Below, piece after piece: positions 12,204 to 23,930 of a stretch of DNA of 64,000 bases. How positions within the stretch are numbered: position 1 is the first letter of the stretch; the number at the start of each line of letters is the position of its first letter. Source of the stretch: Chaetomium olivaceum (taxonomy: Eukaryota; Ascomycota; Sordariomycetes; Sordariales; Chaetomiaceae); contig JAYWVB010000019.1 of the NCBI GenBank assembly GCA_039881045.1, forward strand, positions 434,001-498,000, read 5' to 3'. A program made the position numbers and the translations under genes. The notes beneath the pieces are model-generated. The model made no database searches and was not told the DNA's origin. It saw only the letters and a program-made list of their open reading frames with translations.

Positions 12204-15200
12204 ATGAGCACATCGACAGCCGAGCCCTCTGGGCTCGACAATGTCCGCCACCGCGCAAGGGCCGCATCGTCAACTTCGACCGATGCCGCCCCCGAGGCTG
12301 TGACAGAAAAGGATAGGGAGGCTCGTCCTAACAAGACGTATGGCCGCACTCCGGATGGAACAGGTATGCAAACCTCCAATTCTACAAAAACCAATGGACA
12401 TGGCTGGGGCGCTATGCTGACCGAGTCCTGCTTACTCGTAACTTTTTAGTTTTCGTCGTTCCCGAAACTCACGATATGGTGTCACAACTCCTCGACCCCC
12501 GCGAGCCCAAGAACCTATCCGACGTCCTGGTGCTGGCCATCCTTGCCCTCCATATTTGGGCCGCATACGCGCTCCCCTCGAGCCTCAAGCGCCCTATCTT
12601 TGCTCTCATCTTCCTCTTCTGGAGGGCCTCCTACAATGTGGGGATAGGCTATCTCTTGACTGTCCAATCCAACTACAAGCTCATAGTTACCTGGGCCAAG
12701 CGGATGCAGCTCTTTGAGAACCCGTCAACTGGCAAGAACCCACGCCCGTGGCTCTACCAGCTGCTTCAGACTGAGCTCGAGGCCAAGATCCCCAAGGACT
12801 ACAAGATGGCCGAGGCGCCCCTCGAGTACAACACCTGGCTTGTCTTCCGCCGCGTCGTGGATCTCATTCTGATGTGTGACTTTGTCTCGTACTGCCTGTT
12901 CGCCATTGTATGCGCCCACAAGCCGGTGAGCGAGGGCGTTGCCATTGCTGCCGCCCGTTGGGTTATCGGCATTTCTCTCGTTGGCTTCAACCTGTGGGTC
13001 AAGCTGGATGCGCACAGAGTCGTCAAGGACTACGCCTGGTACTGGGGCGGTAAGTGAAAACGATCCAGCCGAGACTTTGTTACGGTGATGCTGACCCTTA
13101 CAGATTTCTTCTACCTCATTGAACAGGAACTCACGTTTGACGGTGTGTTCGAGATGGCTCCTCATCCCATGTACTCCATCGGCTACGCCGGGTACTATGG
13201 TATTTCCATGATGGCCGCGAGCTACGACGTGCTCTTCATTTCTATCCTTGCGCACGCCGCCCAGTTCGCCTTCCTGGCCATTGTTGAAAACCCTCATATC
13301 GAGAAGACCTACAACCCGCCTCCGCCTCGCCAGCGTGCCGAGTCCGAGGTTAGCAGCCATTCTGAAACCACCGCCGAGTCGTTCAGGAAATCAAACAAGA
13401 CCCCGTCGACTCCTTTGCCCGTCCACAACATGGTTGGCGTTCACAACTTCGACCCTTTCCGCATCACCGATTACACTTCTGTGCTCCTTGTTGGTTGCTT
13501 CGCGGCGCTCGCCCTAGTCACCCCATCCACGCCCGTCTACCAAGCCCTCTTTGTGGTGAACGCCATCGTCTGGCGTCTGTGGTACTCGGTTGGTCTTGGC
13601 ATCATCCTGACCAAGCAGTCCAACGAGAAGATGTTCACCAGGCACTTCCTCAAGTTCGGCGAAACTGCGGCGGAGGCCTGGCGCCAGTGGAAGGGCATGT
13701 ACCACTTGAGCATGACTCTGTGCTACGTTTCATTTCTCGCTGCGTGCTGGAAGATGTACAACTACCCGGCGGATTGGGGCTACGGCTGGGTCCTCCTGAA
13801 GCACGTAGTTGGCATCAGCTTGGTGGCACTCCAAATCTGGACCGCCACCAGCATCTACGAGTCCCTTGGCGAGTTTGGCTGGTTCTACGGTGACTTCTTT
13901 TTCGATAGCACCGGAAAGCTCACCTACAAGTCCATCTACCGCTTCCTAAACAACCCGGAGCGTGTCATCGGTACCGCTGGCCTGTGGGGCATGGCCCTCA
14001 TCACCTGGAGCAGCCCCATCTTCCTGATTGCCCTCATTGGACACATCCTGACTCTCGGCTTCATCTCGTATGTCGAGAAGCCGCACATGCAAAAGATCTA
14101 CGGCGAGAACCTGCGCCAAGAGGCTGGCCTGACAAAGTTCATCAAGCGCTCGCTTCCGGAGCCTGTAAAGGGCCTCCAGATGAGCGTGGACAAGGTTTGG
14201 GAGGATTCCAAGCACTTCTTCGACGACTTCGTCGATGTCGCTCGTACAAAGCTGGGCGCCGGATCTTCAACCATCGCCAGGGACACCTCGGCCTTGTTCA
14301 ACAAGTACCCCGCCCGTCTCACCCTCAGTCGCATCTCGCCCGACCTTGCCGGCTATGACCCGAAGCACTACAGCATCACCATGGAAGGTACGCCCTTGGT
14401 GGGTGCCGACGAGAAGGCTACGGGCAAGGAGAGCGCCAGCGCCCGCGTGTCCAAGGCGGTTAAGACAAAGGTGTTCGAATACGGCGCCCCGATCCGCGTT
14501 AAGTGGACCGCGCCCGCCAACCACAGCAAGAAAGACTGGGTCGGCCTTTACATGGTCACGGACAACCGGTCGCGCGAGGTCACCGAGGTCCCGACCCTCG
14601 GCCGCTGGGTGCCGGCCCGTCCCGGCCAGTACGACACTACCACCGACGAAGGCATTGTTTCGTGGGATCAGCCGGCTGAATCTGCGTGTCCGGAAGTCGA
14701 CTTCGTCCAGGGCGAGATGGTTTTTGAGGGTGATAAGCTGTGGTGGACGCAGGGCGTTTTCGAGTTCCGTTACCACCACAACAGCGGTCACAATGTTATG
14801 GCCATTTCGGAACCCTTCGAGGTGCGCCTGGCCAAGGTCGATGATGAGGACACCGAGGTGACTGGTGCCCGGGAGGTCGAAGCCGCCCTTCTGCCCATCG
14901 TCCGCAACTGCTTGGACCGCGACCCCGATATCGCCCCTGCTACTGTCGAGGAGCCGTTCGGCGCGCACGTCGAGCGGGACAGCAAATATGCCAAGCGGGT
15001 TGTGTACGCCATCCACCATATGTTTGGTGTCGAGTTTGCGCCGGCCGTCGTGCCGGCTGACGGGAACGTTAAAAAGCTAGCTTGGCGGATATGCAGCGCG
15101 AAGGAAGTGCTTGTAAGTGTCTTCCGTTTCCGATGCTACCGACGTTGGTACTAACAAAACAACAGGCTCCCTATAGCATGTCTCAGAGACAGAGTCCGTC

Positions 15201-15237
15201 GACCCCTGTCCGTGACAAGTTTCCCGACTCGTTGTAA
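12204..15237 (+). CDS. CHO2: phosphatidylethanolamine N-methyltransferase
   Basis: Four exons: 12204-12363, 12450-13049, 13104-15112 and 15166-15237; total 946 aa, the usual size for fungal CHO2. The enzyme makes the first SAM-dependent methylation of phosphatidylethanolamine towards phosphatidylcholine in the ER membrane. After a polar N-terminus there are two consecutive PEMT-like units with many hydrophobic helices. The first holds FEMAPHPMYSIGYAGYYG; the second ends in SYVEKPHMQKIYG. A soluble C-terminal part follows (about residues 560-946), with a beta-rich segment around IRVKWTAPANHSKKDWVGLYM that is characteristic of fungal CHO2. Introns use GTATGC..TTAG, GTAAGT..ACAG and GTAAGT..ACAG, with a CTAAC branch site in the last one. 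The final 24-codon exon ends in PVRDKFPDSL. In yeast, CHO2 is controlled by inositol/choline; I did not identify such an element here. Confidence 0.96.
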
Positions 15238-15879
15238 AGGAGGTCCGCAAGGAAGGTGTATAGACGATGACCTATGTTTACGTGTTTATGCATGACTCGA
15301 CTGTAGAGAGTGGCGCCGGGGATGTGTGGGATGCATGAGATACCACTGTTCAATAGATGTGGGCGGTTGTTAGCGAAGCGTGCCGTTGTGTTGTTGGGAG
15401 TCTCCGTGGCTAGAAGGCTGGTTGTATGCGGCGCGGAATAGACTGGCTTGGTGAAGACTTTGGAAACACGGAACGCTCGTGACAATACGACAAGTGTTCC
15501 GAATCTCATGGCCGTGTTCATTGTTGCTTGTGTGCCCTAGATGCTCTTTTGCATCTAATATCGCACATCGGCCATGGTTAACTTCCAAATGTAAAACAAT
15601 TGGTTGATGTTCCTGATAAGGCCTTGATATAATAAACAGCTAAAAGTTAAGGATAGTAATAGCGGTACCTTCAAGGTACTTCGTCAATCGTAAGGAGCGT
15701 GTCTCGTAATCTTAAAACAATACCAACATCCTCCTCCCTTGTTCCTCCTTTACCCCCAACACCATACCATAAACCGTAGTCTGTACAATCCTTCCCTCGA
15801 CGAACCCACTCCCTCGTCCCCCTCTCCCGGCACCGGACAGGGTGTTATCCCCACCCCGGTAGTTTGTTTTCGTCGTCAC
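15238..15879. other. intergenic between convergent genes
   Basis: AT-richer 3' flanks of CHO2 and of the Egh16-like gene. No gene seen. Confidence 0.6.
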
Positions 15880-17011
15880 TCACTCACAATCCTCGAGGAC
15901 CTCGGCCAGCACATCCGGGTCCCCAAGATCCTGAGCCAGCGCGACGGCCCTGTTCTGCAAGCGCGCGAGCTTGGCCTCGGACTCGCGGACGCGCCTGGCC
16001 AGCGCGCGGCGCGCGTTCTTGGCCCGGGCCGCCGCATTGACTGCGTTGCCGGCGCCGTTTCCGTTTCCAGTACCTGCGTTTTCAGTACCCGCGTTCCCAG
16101 TGCCAGCGTTCCCAGTGCCAGCGTTCCCAGTGCCGGTGCCAGTTCCGGCGTCGGCGTCGGCGTCGGCGGTTCCGTTGCCAGCGGCACCGGCTCCAGCGGC
16201 GGCGTTGTTGTCCACCAGCTGCACGGGCACGACGCCGCCGAAGGGGCCTGCGCGCGCCTCGTTTTGGCAGCGGACTAGGCAAACGTCCTCTTGGCCGGCC
16301 ACGGTGCCTGAGCAGGTCTGGGTGGCGGGGATGGAGGCGACGAGGGGGAAGTCCGTTTGTTCACCGTCCTGTGGAGGGGAGGGGGTGAGGTTAGTACTGG
16401 CTGGATAGGTTGCGGGGAGGGGCAAGTAGGAAAGGGTTAAGAGTCGCTAGGAGAAAGAGGGGGGGGGGTGAAAGGGGCAGAAAATAAAAGATGCTTACGC
16501 GGTTGCGGGAATTGCGGCCGCCTGGGACGTTCTGGGTGACCTGGATGTTGGTCCTGAGGAACTGTTAGCCATGTAGTTCGATGTAAGGCCCAGAATAAGG
16601 GAGTCCGTCTTACCAAGTCTGCGCTGTGCCATCGTCGTTGATCATGCAAGTATACGGGCCCGCCCCGTCGCTGTTCACCTGGTGCAGCGTCATTTGCAGC
16701 TCGCCGCCGGCCGTGACTAGTGGCAACGAGTCGCCTGTCTCAGCCATGATGGCTGAGGTGCCGGCCTCAAGTTGGTTGTCGCCGGCGCCGATAGTTTCGC
16801 CCACGGTATCGGCCGCGTCGCCCCGGAAGCGGGTCGAGTCCTGCTGGAACGGCCTGCGGCGAGTACCGTCACGCGGAGTGCTGGTGTCGACACCGAGGCC
16901 CATGCCGGTGCCTCCAGCGTCGCCAACAGCTGCGATGATGGCACCATGGCCTGCAACAAGTTGGGCTGTGGCCAGGAAGGCGAGCGTCAGAAGGGTCTTG
17001 GTTGAAGCCAT
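15880..17011 (-). CDS. Egh16/MAS-like secreted protein
   Basis: Three exons on the minus strand: 17011-16614, 16553-16499 and 16368-15880; 313 aa. A signal peptide is evident (MASTKTLLTLAFLATAQLVAG, cleavage before HGAII). The mature part begins with the family hallmark HGAIIAAVGDAGGTGMGLGVD and continues with PYTCMINDDGTAQTW and DFPLVASIPATQTC. These features define the Egh16 / MAS / DUF3129 group, first known from appressoria of Blumeria and Magnaporthe but widespread in saprotrophs. The molecular function is not established. The C-terminal third is unusual: a Gly/Asn/Thr/Ala repeat encoded by 15-bp tandem units (16061-16135), then a charged alanine-rich helix ending in DVLAEVLEDCE. A candidate TATA box lies about 165 bp upstream of the start. 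Confidence 0.9.
16061..16135. repeat. 15-bp tandem repeat inside Egh16-like gene
   Basis: Five 15-bp units, three of them nearly identical (GCGTTCCCAGTGCCA), preserving the frame and encoding a repeating Gly-Thr/Asn-Gly-Asn-Ala pattern on the minus strand. Such units can expand or contract without frameshift. Confidence 0.9.
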
Positions 17012-19161
17012 TGTGTGTTTGTAGGGTAATTATTGAGTGAAGGTGTAGTATCAAAGACCTGTCCGGCAGGAGGAAGAAAAGAAGTTGTTAAAGGCTTGTG
17101 GCTGGCTTGTCTCCTGGACAGTGAGTGATGCTGGATGAGGGAACATGGTTTATTCAGTGCCGATTAAGCCCATTATATAGACATCCCCAAGGTCGAGCCC
17201 GCGATGCCGACTGCCGTCACCCATCTCACATGTTGACCGAAACTCAACTTCATCGAACGCAACGTGATGGGAGCAGCTGCCGTTGCTCCTTGGCGGAACC
17301 CAGCCACCTCCGGCAGGTGCCCGACCGCAATACCAAGATGTGATTGAGATGGAGTTGTCTCAAGATTTCGAATCCGGTGCCCCCCGGGCCTCCCCCTTCT
17401 CCATAACCTTGTCCGTGCCCTTGTTCATATGTACATCCCGGACTCTCAGCCTCGATCAGGCCCGGGTATGCTGCGGGTCCTGAGTTCATGTCCCTCTATA
17501 GTGGATCCCGAAGATCAAGATCTGTGCCGGGGATCGTGAACCTAGATCAAAACCTCAACATGGAGGTTGGCTGATCGTTTCTCTACACGATAGGGCTGAA
17601 CAGAATGAGATCAACACAACCAACCTCACGGCCGCCGCCGACTGTTCGCCATCTGGAAAATAGAGACCTCGTGCGAATTGAACCTCTTCGTCTGTTCCGG
17701 ATCGGTCCTGGCTCAGCCCCAACATGGTTTCGCGTTGGAACAAACTCAAACAGAACGAACTCAAGCAGATACCGAAGGTAGCGTCGAGAGCGGGACTCGA
17801 GTGCCGGGAGTCCGGTCGTTCGCTGCAACCAAGGGGCTTGCCTCACCACTGCTTGGCTTGAAACTTGATGGCCCCAGATGCACGGACGTTGACTCTTCTC
17901 GTCGATTGTTTCGACTCGATAATCCAATGAATGTCTGGAACTGACGCTTTGGGCACGTGAAAATACCGTGAGGCTCTTATTCCCGGTCGACAACATGACT
18001 CGCTCAGCCACGAGCCGTCGGCGTGTTTTTGATGCTTCCTACGAAGGAGAGCGTTTTAATTTCCGTCTTGTGAGCATGTGCAGACCCAGCCTCGACTGTT
18101 GTTGCCCCACCAACCATGATATTCCTATTGTGCCGGTGAAAGGTTGCCATCCAGAACTGTGTTGGAAGATACCAACCACTTCGGTCACAACTATCATCAC
18201 CCCCAAGGCCCGCTGGATTCAATGCGCGTTTCTTTTTCTCGTTATTGGTCTGGAATTAGTGCGCGGTGATCGGAACAAGTGTATTTTGAAACATTGCCTC
18301 GCGCTCGGTAGCCTCGTCGATCAAACAACCCCACCTCCCATAGAACGGGGAGACTGTTGTTGAATAGAACGATTGCATTAAAAGACGCCCGAAATGGAAG
18401 CTTTCACGTAGCAACGCATCGAAACATCCCGAGTGGACCGCAAGCGGGGAGAGCGGCTTCGGCGATATCGCAAGCTTGCAAAGGAGTCCGGCATTCGAAA
18501 AGCGGGCCCCCGAGACTCAAGCTCCTCCCCTGGTCTGTGGGTCAGGTATTCGCCATGCCCATAGCTTCCTTCCTGAGGAGAGGCTCAGTGGGTGTCAGAA
18601 ACATCCGCCAACCCGGATATCGTGAATGCCGAAGATGGTAGCACCGCGCCCCTTGGGCCTGGGCGGCCTCCACGCCTTCCAGTATCGTTTCAACATGTCC
18701 AAAGGAAACATTGGCGCTTGGATCAAGGAACCAAATCGAATCAAGGACGGCGAAGTATTGGGCCTGGAAGTTCAAACTGTTGTGAGCTCCGTCTCGCCGT
18801 CGACTGCGGAGAGTCCCGGGGTACGACTGAAACGGCTGGTTCTGGTGAGCTTCGAAAAAAAGAGCGGGAAGATGGCAACACGTACCTTCTGCTCTCCTTA
18901 TGGGAGGCCTGGACATATCTGGCGCACGCCCGCCAAGCGGATGTCTCATCCTAGGAACGTCCGGTGTGGCTCCATGGAATCCTCCTTGCCCGTTCGTGGC
19001 ATTGGCGTGAACAGTGCTCATCGTGCGATGAAATCGGCCTGATCTCGGCACGGGTAATGCGGCGTCCACCCCGGTCCTCGGCGTAGACATGGAGACCAAG
19101 AACTTCGAGTTTCTGGCGGGTAAGTTGCTAGATGGTGTAGCTGGCATCGCTGTCTGTGTCG
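17012..19161. other. intergenic, promoter of Egh16-like gene
   Basis: 2.1 kb with overlapping weak frames only. The right end may include the last coding exon or 3' UTR of HEI10: minus-strand bases below about 19127 remain open in a Ser/Pro/Arg-rich frame down to 18542, but their coding status is unclear. Confidence 0.5.
17173..17179 (-). promoter_or_regulatory. candidate TATA box of Egh16-like gene
   Basis: TATATAA on the minus strand, about 165 bp before the ATG at 17011. Motif and spacing fit a core promoter; there is no other proof. Confidence 0.5.
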
Positions 19162-20167
19162 TTAGCATCCTGTTCTCAAGGACGGCGTTGGGTGTCCCTC
19201 ACACCGAGAAGGTACTGATCGATTCCAGTCCATTAGAGACGTTGGGTTTTGGGGGTTGGAGTACCCAGGACTTGCTGGAAAGTAATTTGAGACTCCGGTC
19301 CTGGTACCAGCTGGCAGAATAGGGCGCGGTAACTGCGACTGGGTCTGTCCGTAACTTGTGTCTACGGTGGCCGCTGGCTGTATGGGGGTTTGGGACCTCG
19401 AAACACTGGGTGGCGTATCCTGAGTCTGGCTGAGCAAAACCCTTCGCTTCAGTTTGCTGTAGAGCTCTTGGGACTGTGAGAGTTCCCTGGTCCGGTTCTC
19501 CAATGTGAGGCGGAGGTCTTCACACTGGCGCCTCAAAGTGTGCTCCTCACGCTCCATATCTAAGTTGCGTTAACTGTGGTTGCAAGAGTCCGTGGAGGGT
19601 ATGGACAGACCTCGTATCTTGGACGTCAGGGTGGTAATCCTCTGATTGGCCTGGCCCCAAATGTTCTCAATCTCCCCCTGAAGTTCAGCGCAGTACTCTT
19701 TCAGTTTGCTGTTTCTCCGCGCTTGGGATGAGCTTCTACCAGTAAGCTGCAGCCCAACGAGTCTCTGAGTGAAAAGGGACAAACATTTGGTTTGTCATCT
19801 GATATGACCAGAAGCTCAAGGCTCTCCCGGCGCACTCCATGACGACAGTGGGAGCAAGTCCACTCAGAGCTACAGATTTCCACTCTTCCGAAGGCTGGAG
19901 AAGCTGCTCGCATACTTCAGAGGCGCTTAGAGGCTGGCTGCAAATCGGGCAAGTATAAGGTGCTTGCCCGGCAAACCCGTGATTATTTGCGCATCTTGAG
20001 CAGATAACATGGCTTCAAATCTGGTTATTTATTTATCTGTAGGTATGGCGTCGGTGGTTGGAGGTTGGAACAGAGACAACAGCGACTCACCTGCACACCG
20101 TCACCACTGCCTGCCCTGTGAGCTGCGCACCGCACTCTTGAACATTGCAATTGAGACTTTGCTCCAT
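19162..20167 (-). CDS. HEI10: meiotic crossover RING protein HEI10 (CCNB1IP1 family)
   Basis: Reassembled from four minus-strand exons: 20167-20091, 20012-19785, 19735-19611 and 19559-19162; 275 aa. An in-frame stop lies just upstream of the ATG. The N-terminus is a RING-type zinc finger: CNVQECG, TVCSHVICSRCANNHG and YTCPICSQPL. The family-diagnostic stretch follows (WKSVALSGLAPTVVMECAGR, then ALSFWSYQ). A coiled coil comes next (about residues 105-200, with EYCAELQGEIENIWGQ and REELSQ-like heptads ending YSKLKRRVLL), then a Ser/Pro/Gln-rich tail. HEI10 is a SUMO/ubiquitin E3-like protein that marks and stabilises crossover sites along the synaptonemal complex. Intron 2 is only 49 nt (GTTTGT..GTAG) but is required for frame. 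A further intron (donor at 19204) could replace the last 14 residues with a longer tail from 19127 or 19112 downward; this is unresolved. Confidence 0.85.
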
Positions 20168-20873
20168 TCCGTTTCACCGGATTATCAGTCCAAGCAATTG
20201 CCTAAGGTATCGCTCTTGGACCAAAGCTCGTCGATCCTCAGCGTGTAACTCGACGATATTACCTTAGTTAGGTATTAGGAAAGTGCCATGGGGAAGGGGG
20301 AAAAATAACAAATTGTGAATTTCGGTGGATAATTTTACGTCCTTGCCTGCCAGATTGGCACGGCACTTTACTGGAATCCATCGCTCGTCACTCTGAGGGG
20401 AGGAAGTTACACCTCATCTATTGATGACATTGCTCCTTCCTAACTGCAGGTTTGGAGGTTATGTGTGCCAGGAGCTCCGAGTTGAAGCATGACATCTCAA
20501 CAATATTTCATCTCAGCCATATTTCATCACAACCACAATCTGTAATTATAGTTGGAAGAAACTAGAAGAAAAACTTCTAATAAAATGATGTTCTTACTCG
20601 AAAACCTCTCTATTGATTGTTAGTTCTAAGGACTCAGATGTCAATGACAACGAACAGCTGAAGTCGAGTTTGGGCGTGCCCCACACTGTCTGTAATCACA
20701 GCCTCCCACTGTGCGCTGCAACCCGACAGGCATCAGCTGCCAGCGGCAACAGCCAACAGCCAACCACCATGATCCACAGCATCGAACCCCACGAAGCACA
20801 ACCCCATGCTCACGACTTCGACAACTGAGAACTTCAAACAACGGTAGACGGCTTCCTCGGTATTCACAACAGC
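20168..20873. promoter_or_regulatory. shared intergenic region between HEI10 and ULA1
   Basis: The two genes are transcribed away from each other across 706 bp. The middle (about 20270-20600) is AT-rich. No other gene seen. Confidence 0.5.
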
Positions 20874-23027
20874 ATGACAGAAATCATCATGAGCCAGACT
20901 CCTCCGATTCTTCACGGGCCCTCAGAAAAGGAACGCAAATATGACCGACAACTCCGTTTGTGGGCTGCGAGCGGCCAGGCAGCTCTAGAGTCGGCGAACA
21001 TACTCCTGGTGAACTCGGGGGCGGGAACTGTCGGTGCAGAGACTCTGAAGAATCTCGTATTGCCAGGTACTATGAGAATCCCCTCACTTGGCATGAGCTC
21101 GGTGCTAATACCCCGCTCCAGGCATCGGCCGCTTCGCCATCTACGATGAGGCTCGAGTCAGTGAGGCCGACCTGGGCGTCAACTTCTTCCTGGACGACAG
21201 CTGCCTGGGGGCATCTCGGTCTCAGAGCCTGACCGAGCTCATCCTGGAGCTCAACCCGGACGTCCAAGGCAGCTGGTATCCAAATGAGGTAGGTCCATGA
21301 CGGACCTGGTCTCGACTCCCTGTGGGAGACCACATGCTCACGTGGTCAATATAGGACACTCATACCCTAGACTCACTATTGAACGACTCCCCGGTGTTTA
21401 CAGTCATCATGTACACGCACCCTATTCGCCCAGAGCAGCTCTCACGGCTTGAAGCCTACGGCCAGCAGCACAAGACCCCGCTCGTGGCGATTCACTCTGC
21501 TGGGTTCTATTCTTATTTCCAGATTAACCTTCCAGGGGCCTTCCCCATAGTCGACACCCACCCAGACGAGACGGCAACCACTGACCTGCGGCTGCTGAAC
21601 CCCTGGCCGGAGTTGGTGGCCTTCGCCGAGGAGTTGACCAAGGATATCGACGGCCTAGACAACTTCGAGCACGGTCACCTGCCGTATGTGGTGATCCTTC
21701 TCCACTACCTCGAGCAGTGGAAAGCGGCACACGACGGCAAGTACCCCACAGCTTTCAAGGAAAAGGCCGAGTTCCGCAAGATCGTGCAGACTGCAGCGAG
21801 GACCAATAACCCGGAAGGTGGCGAGGAGAATTTTGAGGAAGCGGCTGCTGCCGTTGTCAAAACGGTGGTCCGGCCGTCTCTGCCGTCCGGGCTGAAGGAT
21901 GTATTCGAGTACGAGCATACGGACCCGGTAAAGTCCCCCGTACGAGTACCTCCAACCGAGGACTCGCTTGTGCTGACGCGAGACACTAGATCGAGCAGAG
22001 GTCGGGGTTCTGGCTCATCGCGGACGCCGTCAAGAAGTTCTACGAGGAGTATCAATGCCTACCCCTTCCTGGCAAGCTGCCCGACATGAAGGCGCAGTCC
22101 AAGGTGTACATCCAGCTACAAGGCATCTACAAGGCCAAGGCACGCAAGGATGCCGCCAAGATACTTCAAATAGTACAGGCCTCGCCGGGTGGCGAGCACG
22201 TCGATCCCGCAGAAGTGGATCTCTTCTGCAAGAATGCAGCCTTTGTCAAACTAATCAATGCGACGGGAGGAGGGGCCAGCAACAGCAGCAGCAGCAGTGC
22301 GAAGATCAGCAGGGCAGATCGTTTGAAGGCAGCGGCAGGTAAGCACTCAGACCGCCCCCCTCTTCAGAGCTCCCCCTCATTCACACCACCCCCCGGGATG
22401 GTCTCGGCCTTGCTCTGACGGGCAAGGTCGAGTCATCCCATCTCCACACATATCGGCTCCGTCAACACAAAGAAGGCGGGGAAGCGAACAAGAAGCGAGA
22501 AAGAAGCGAGGAGCAAACAAGGAGTCAAAGACTAACGAAAGGGTGACATCGCCACCGCTCACTCACCAGACCGCGAGTTCGCCAACGACGAGACCGCCGC
22601 CCTCTCGCTCTCCCCGCTCTCCCTGCTACCAATCTACCTCGCCCTGCAAGCGACAGCCCACGTGGGTCTGTCCACCGCCACCACCGATACCACCAGCAGC
22701 AGCAGCAGCAGCACAAACCCAGGGGCGGAAGCATCAGCAGCATCAGCAGCAGCAGACGCCGCCGCCGCCGACGCCTCCTTCAGCGCCGAGTCCATCCTCG
22801 GCGCCATCGCCCAGGCGGTGCCCGGCGCGGAGAAGCGCGAGCGCGTGGTGCAGGCCGCGCACGAGGTGGCGCGCGCGGCCGGAGGCGAGCTGCACAACGT
22901 CGCCGCGCTGACGGGCGGCATGGTGGCGCAGGAGACCATCAAGATCGTGACCAAACAGTACATCCCCGCCGACAACACCTGTGTGTATGATGGGGTCGGG
23001 GGCAGGGTGCAGGTTTTGAGGCTGTGA
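20874..23027 (+). CDS. ULA1: NEDD8-activating enzyme E1 regulatory subunit
   Basis: Five exons: 20874-21066, 21122-21288, 21355-21927, 21990-22338 and 22570-23027; 579 aa. This is the APPBP1/ULA1 half of the heterodimeric E1 that adenylates NEDD8 (Rub1) together with UBA3, for cullin neddylation. The ThiF-like fold begins with KERKYDRQLRLWAASGQ, NILLVNSGAGTVGAE and IGRFAIYDEARVSEADLGVNFF. The inactive-subunit helical region holds HLPYVVILLHYLEQWK. The C-terminal adenylation segment has GGELHNVAALTGGMVAQETIK and YIPADNTCVYDGV. The catalytic cysteine sits in UBA3, so none is expected here. Between the two halves is an unusual Ser/Ala-rich insertion (poly-Ser, then Ala-Ser-Ala-Asp repeats) of about 45 residues. 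Intron 4 is long (231 nt) for this window; the other introns are 55-66 nt. Confidence 0.94.
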
Positions 23028-23210
23028 TTGTGATGACGGTTATGCGATATGCGATGCTGGGGGGAGGGGCGGGGGGAGGTGTGATGTGGAGCTGGGGAAG
23101 GGGGGATCTCGCTTGTGGAGGAAGCGAGGGAAGGGGGAGGGTTGTGTTTGACGTGGTGGAGAGGGAGTGAGTGAGTGGGTAGTTTGGGTTGGGTTGCTTG
23201 CGCTCTCGCC

Positions 23211-23244
23211 TGCTTGCTTGCTGGCTGGCTGGCTGGCTGGCTGG
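23211..23244. repeat. (CTGG)n microsatellite
   Basis: TGCT/TGGC tetranucleotide units in tandem just 3' of ULA1. Confidence 0.9.
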
Positions 23245-23280
23245 CGAAGGTGCGTTTAGGTTATCTCGCCGAGTGCTGGG

Positions 23281-23297
23281 CTCGCTCGCTCGCTCGC
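23281..23297. repeat. (CTCG)n microsatellite
   Basis: Four tandem CTCG units. Confidence 0.9.
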
Positions 23298-23543
23298 CGG
23301 CCGATGGGCGCCTGCAAGGTCCATGCTGAAGCGAACTGCGCTTTCTACCTCGCCTACCTGCTTCGCCTAGGCGGATGGATGTCTGGGGAATAAGCCTGCT
23401 CGGACTAAGCGGCTTGTGCTTTTGAGGGTTTTCTTTTTGGAGCTTTCCCTTTCCTCGGGAATTTAGGGGCAGCCAGCCGGGTATCAAGAGCGAAGTTGCT
23501 CGGACAAGGCACGCACGCGCGCAGGCAAAGCAAGCATGACATG

Positions 23544-23577
23544 ACAGGCAGGCAAGCAGGCAGGTAGGCAGGCAGGC
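23544..23577. repeat. (CAGG)n imperfect microsatellite
   Basis: CAGG/CAAG/TAGG tetranucleotide units, roughly the reverse-complement composition of the CTGG run 330 bp upstream. Confidence 0.85.
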
Positions 23578-23890
23578 GCCCTGGTATCCATCCATTCACC
23601 CATCCATAGAGAGCACAGCATATGTGTGGGTTTTGACGGCAGCAAAACGGGCCGACCACAAGCGCCCGGTTCGGTGCTGGCGGGAATGAATGATTGAATG
23701 AATGAATACAGGCTGCATGGCCAAGGTTGGCTTACTGGCATTTCTGTGGCCTCTGATGAGCCTATCTCTCTGCTTTTACCCACCCATATCTCGGGCTGAG
23801 GGTATTTCGGCATTAGGCGTTTGCAGATCCGGGTTTTTTTAACCCAACCCTTTTGGCCCCCCTTGGCGGGCAATGGCAGTTGCAGTTCAG

Positions 23891-23930
23891 TGAGCATCAC
23901 CGAGCATCAGCGAATATCAGCGAACATCAG
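23891..23930. repeat. 10-bp imperfect tandem repeat
   Basis: Four units of GAGCATCAGC type, with A/G and C/T differences between units. Confidence 0.85.

Noticed and set aside
14267..15019. Open frame of 250 codons on the minus strand
   Set aside because: Antisense to the conserved CHO2 coding exon.
17583..18011. 142-codon minus-strand frame upstream of the Egh16-like gene
   Set aside because: No motif, no plausible introns, and in promoter position of the neighbouring gene.
23891..23930. 10-bp repeats as a possible CRISPR-like array
   Set aside because: Units are directly tandem without spacers, and the DNA is fungal.
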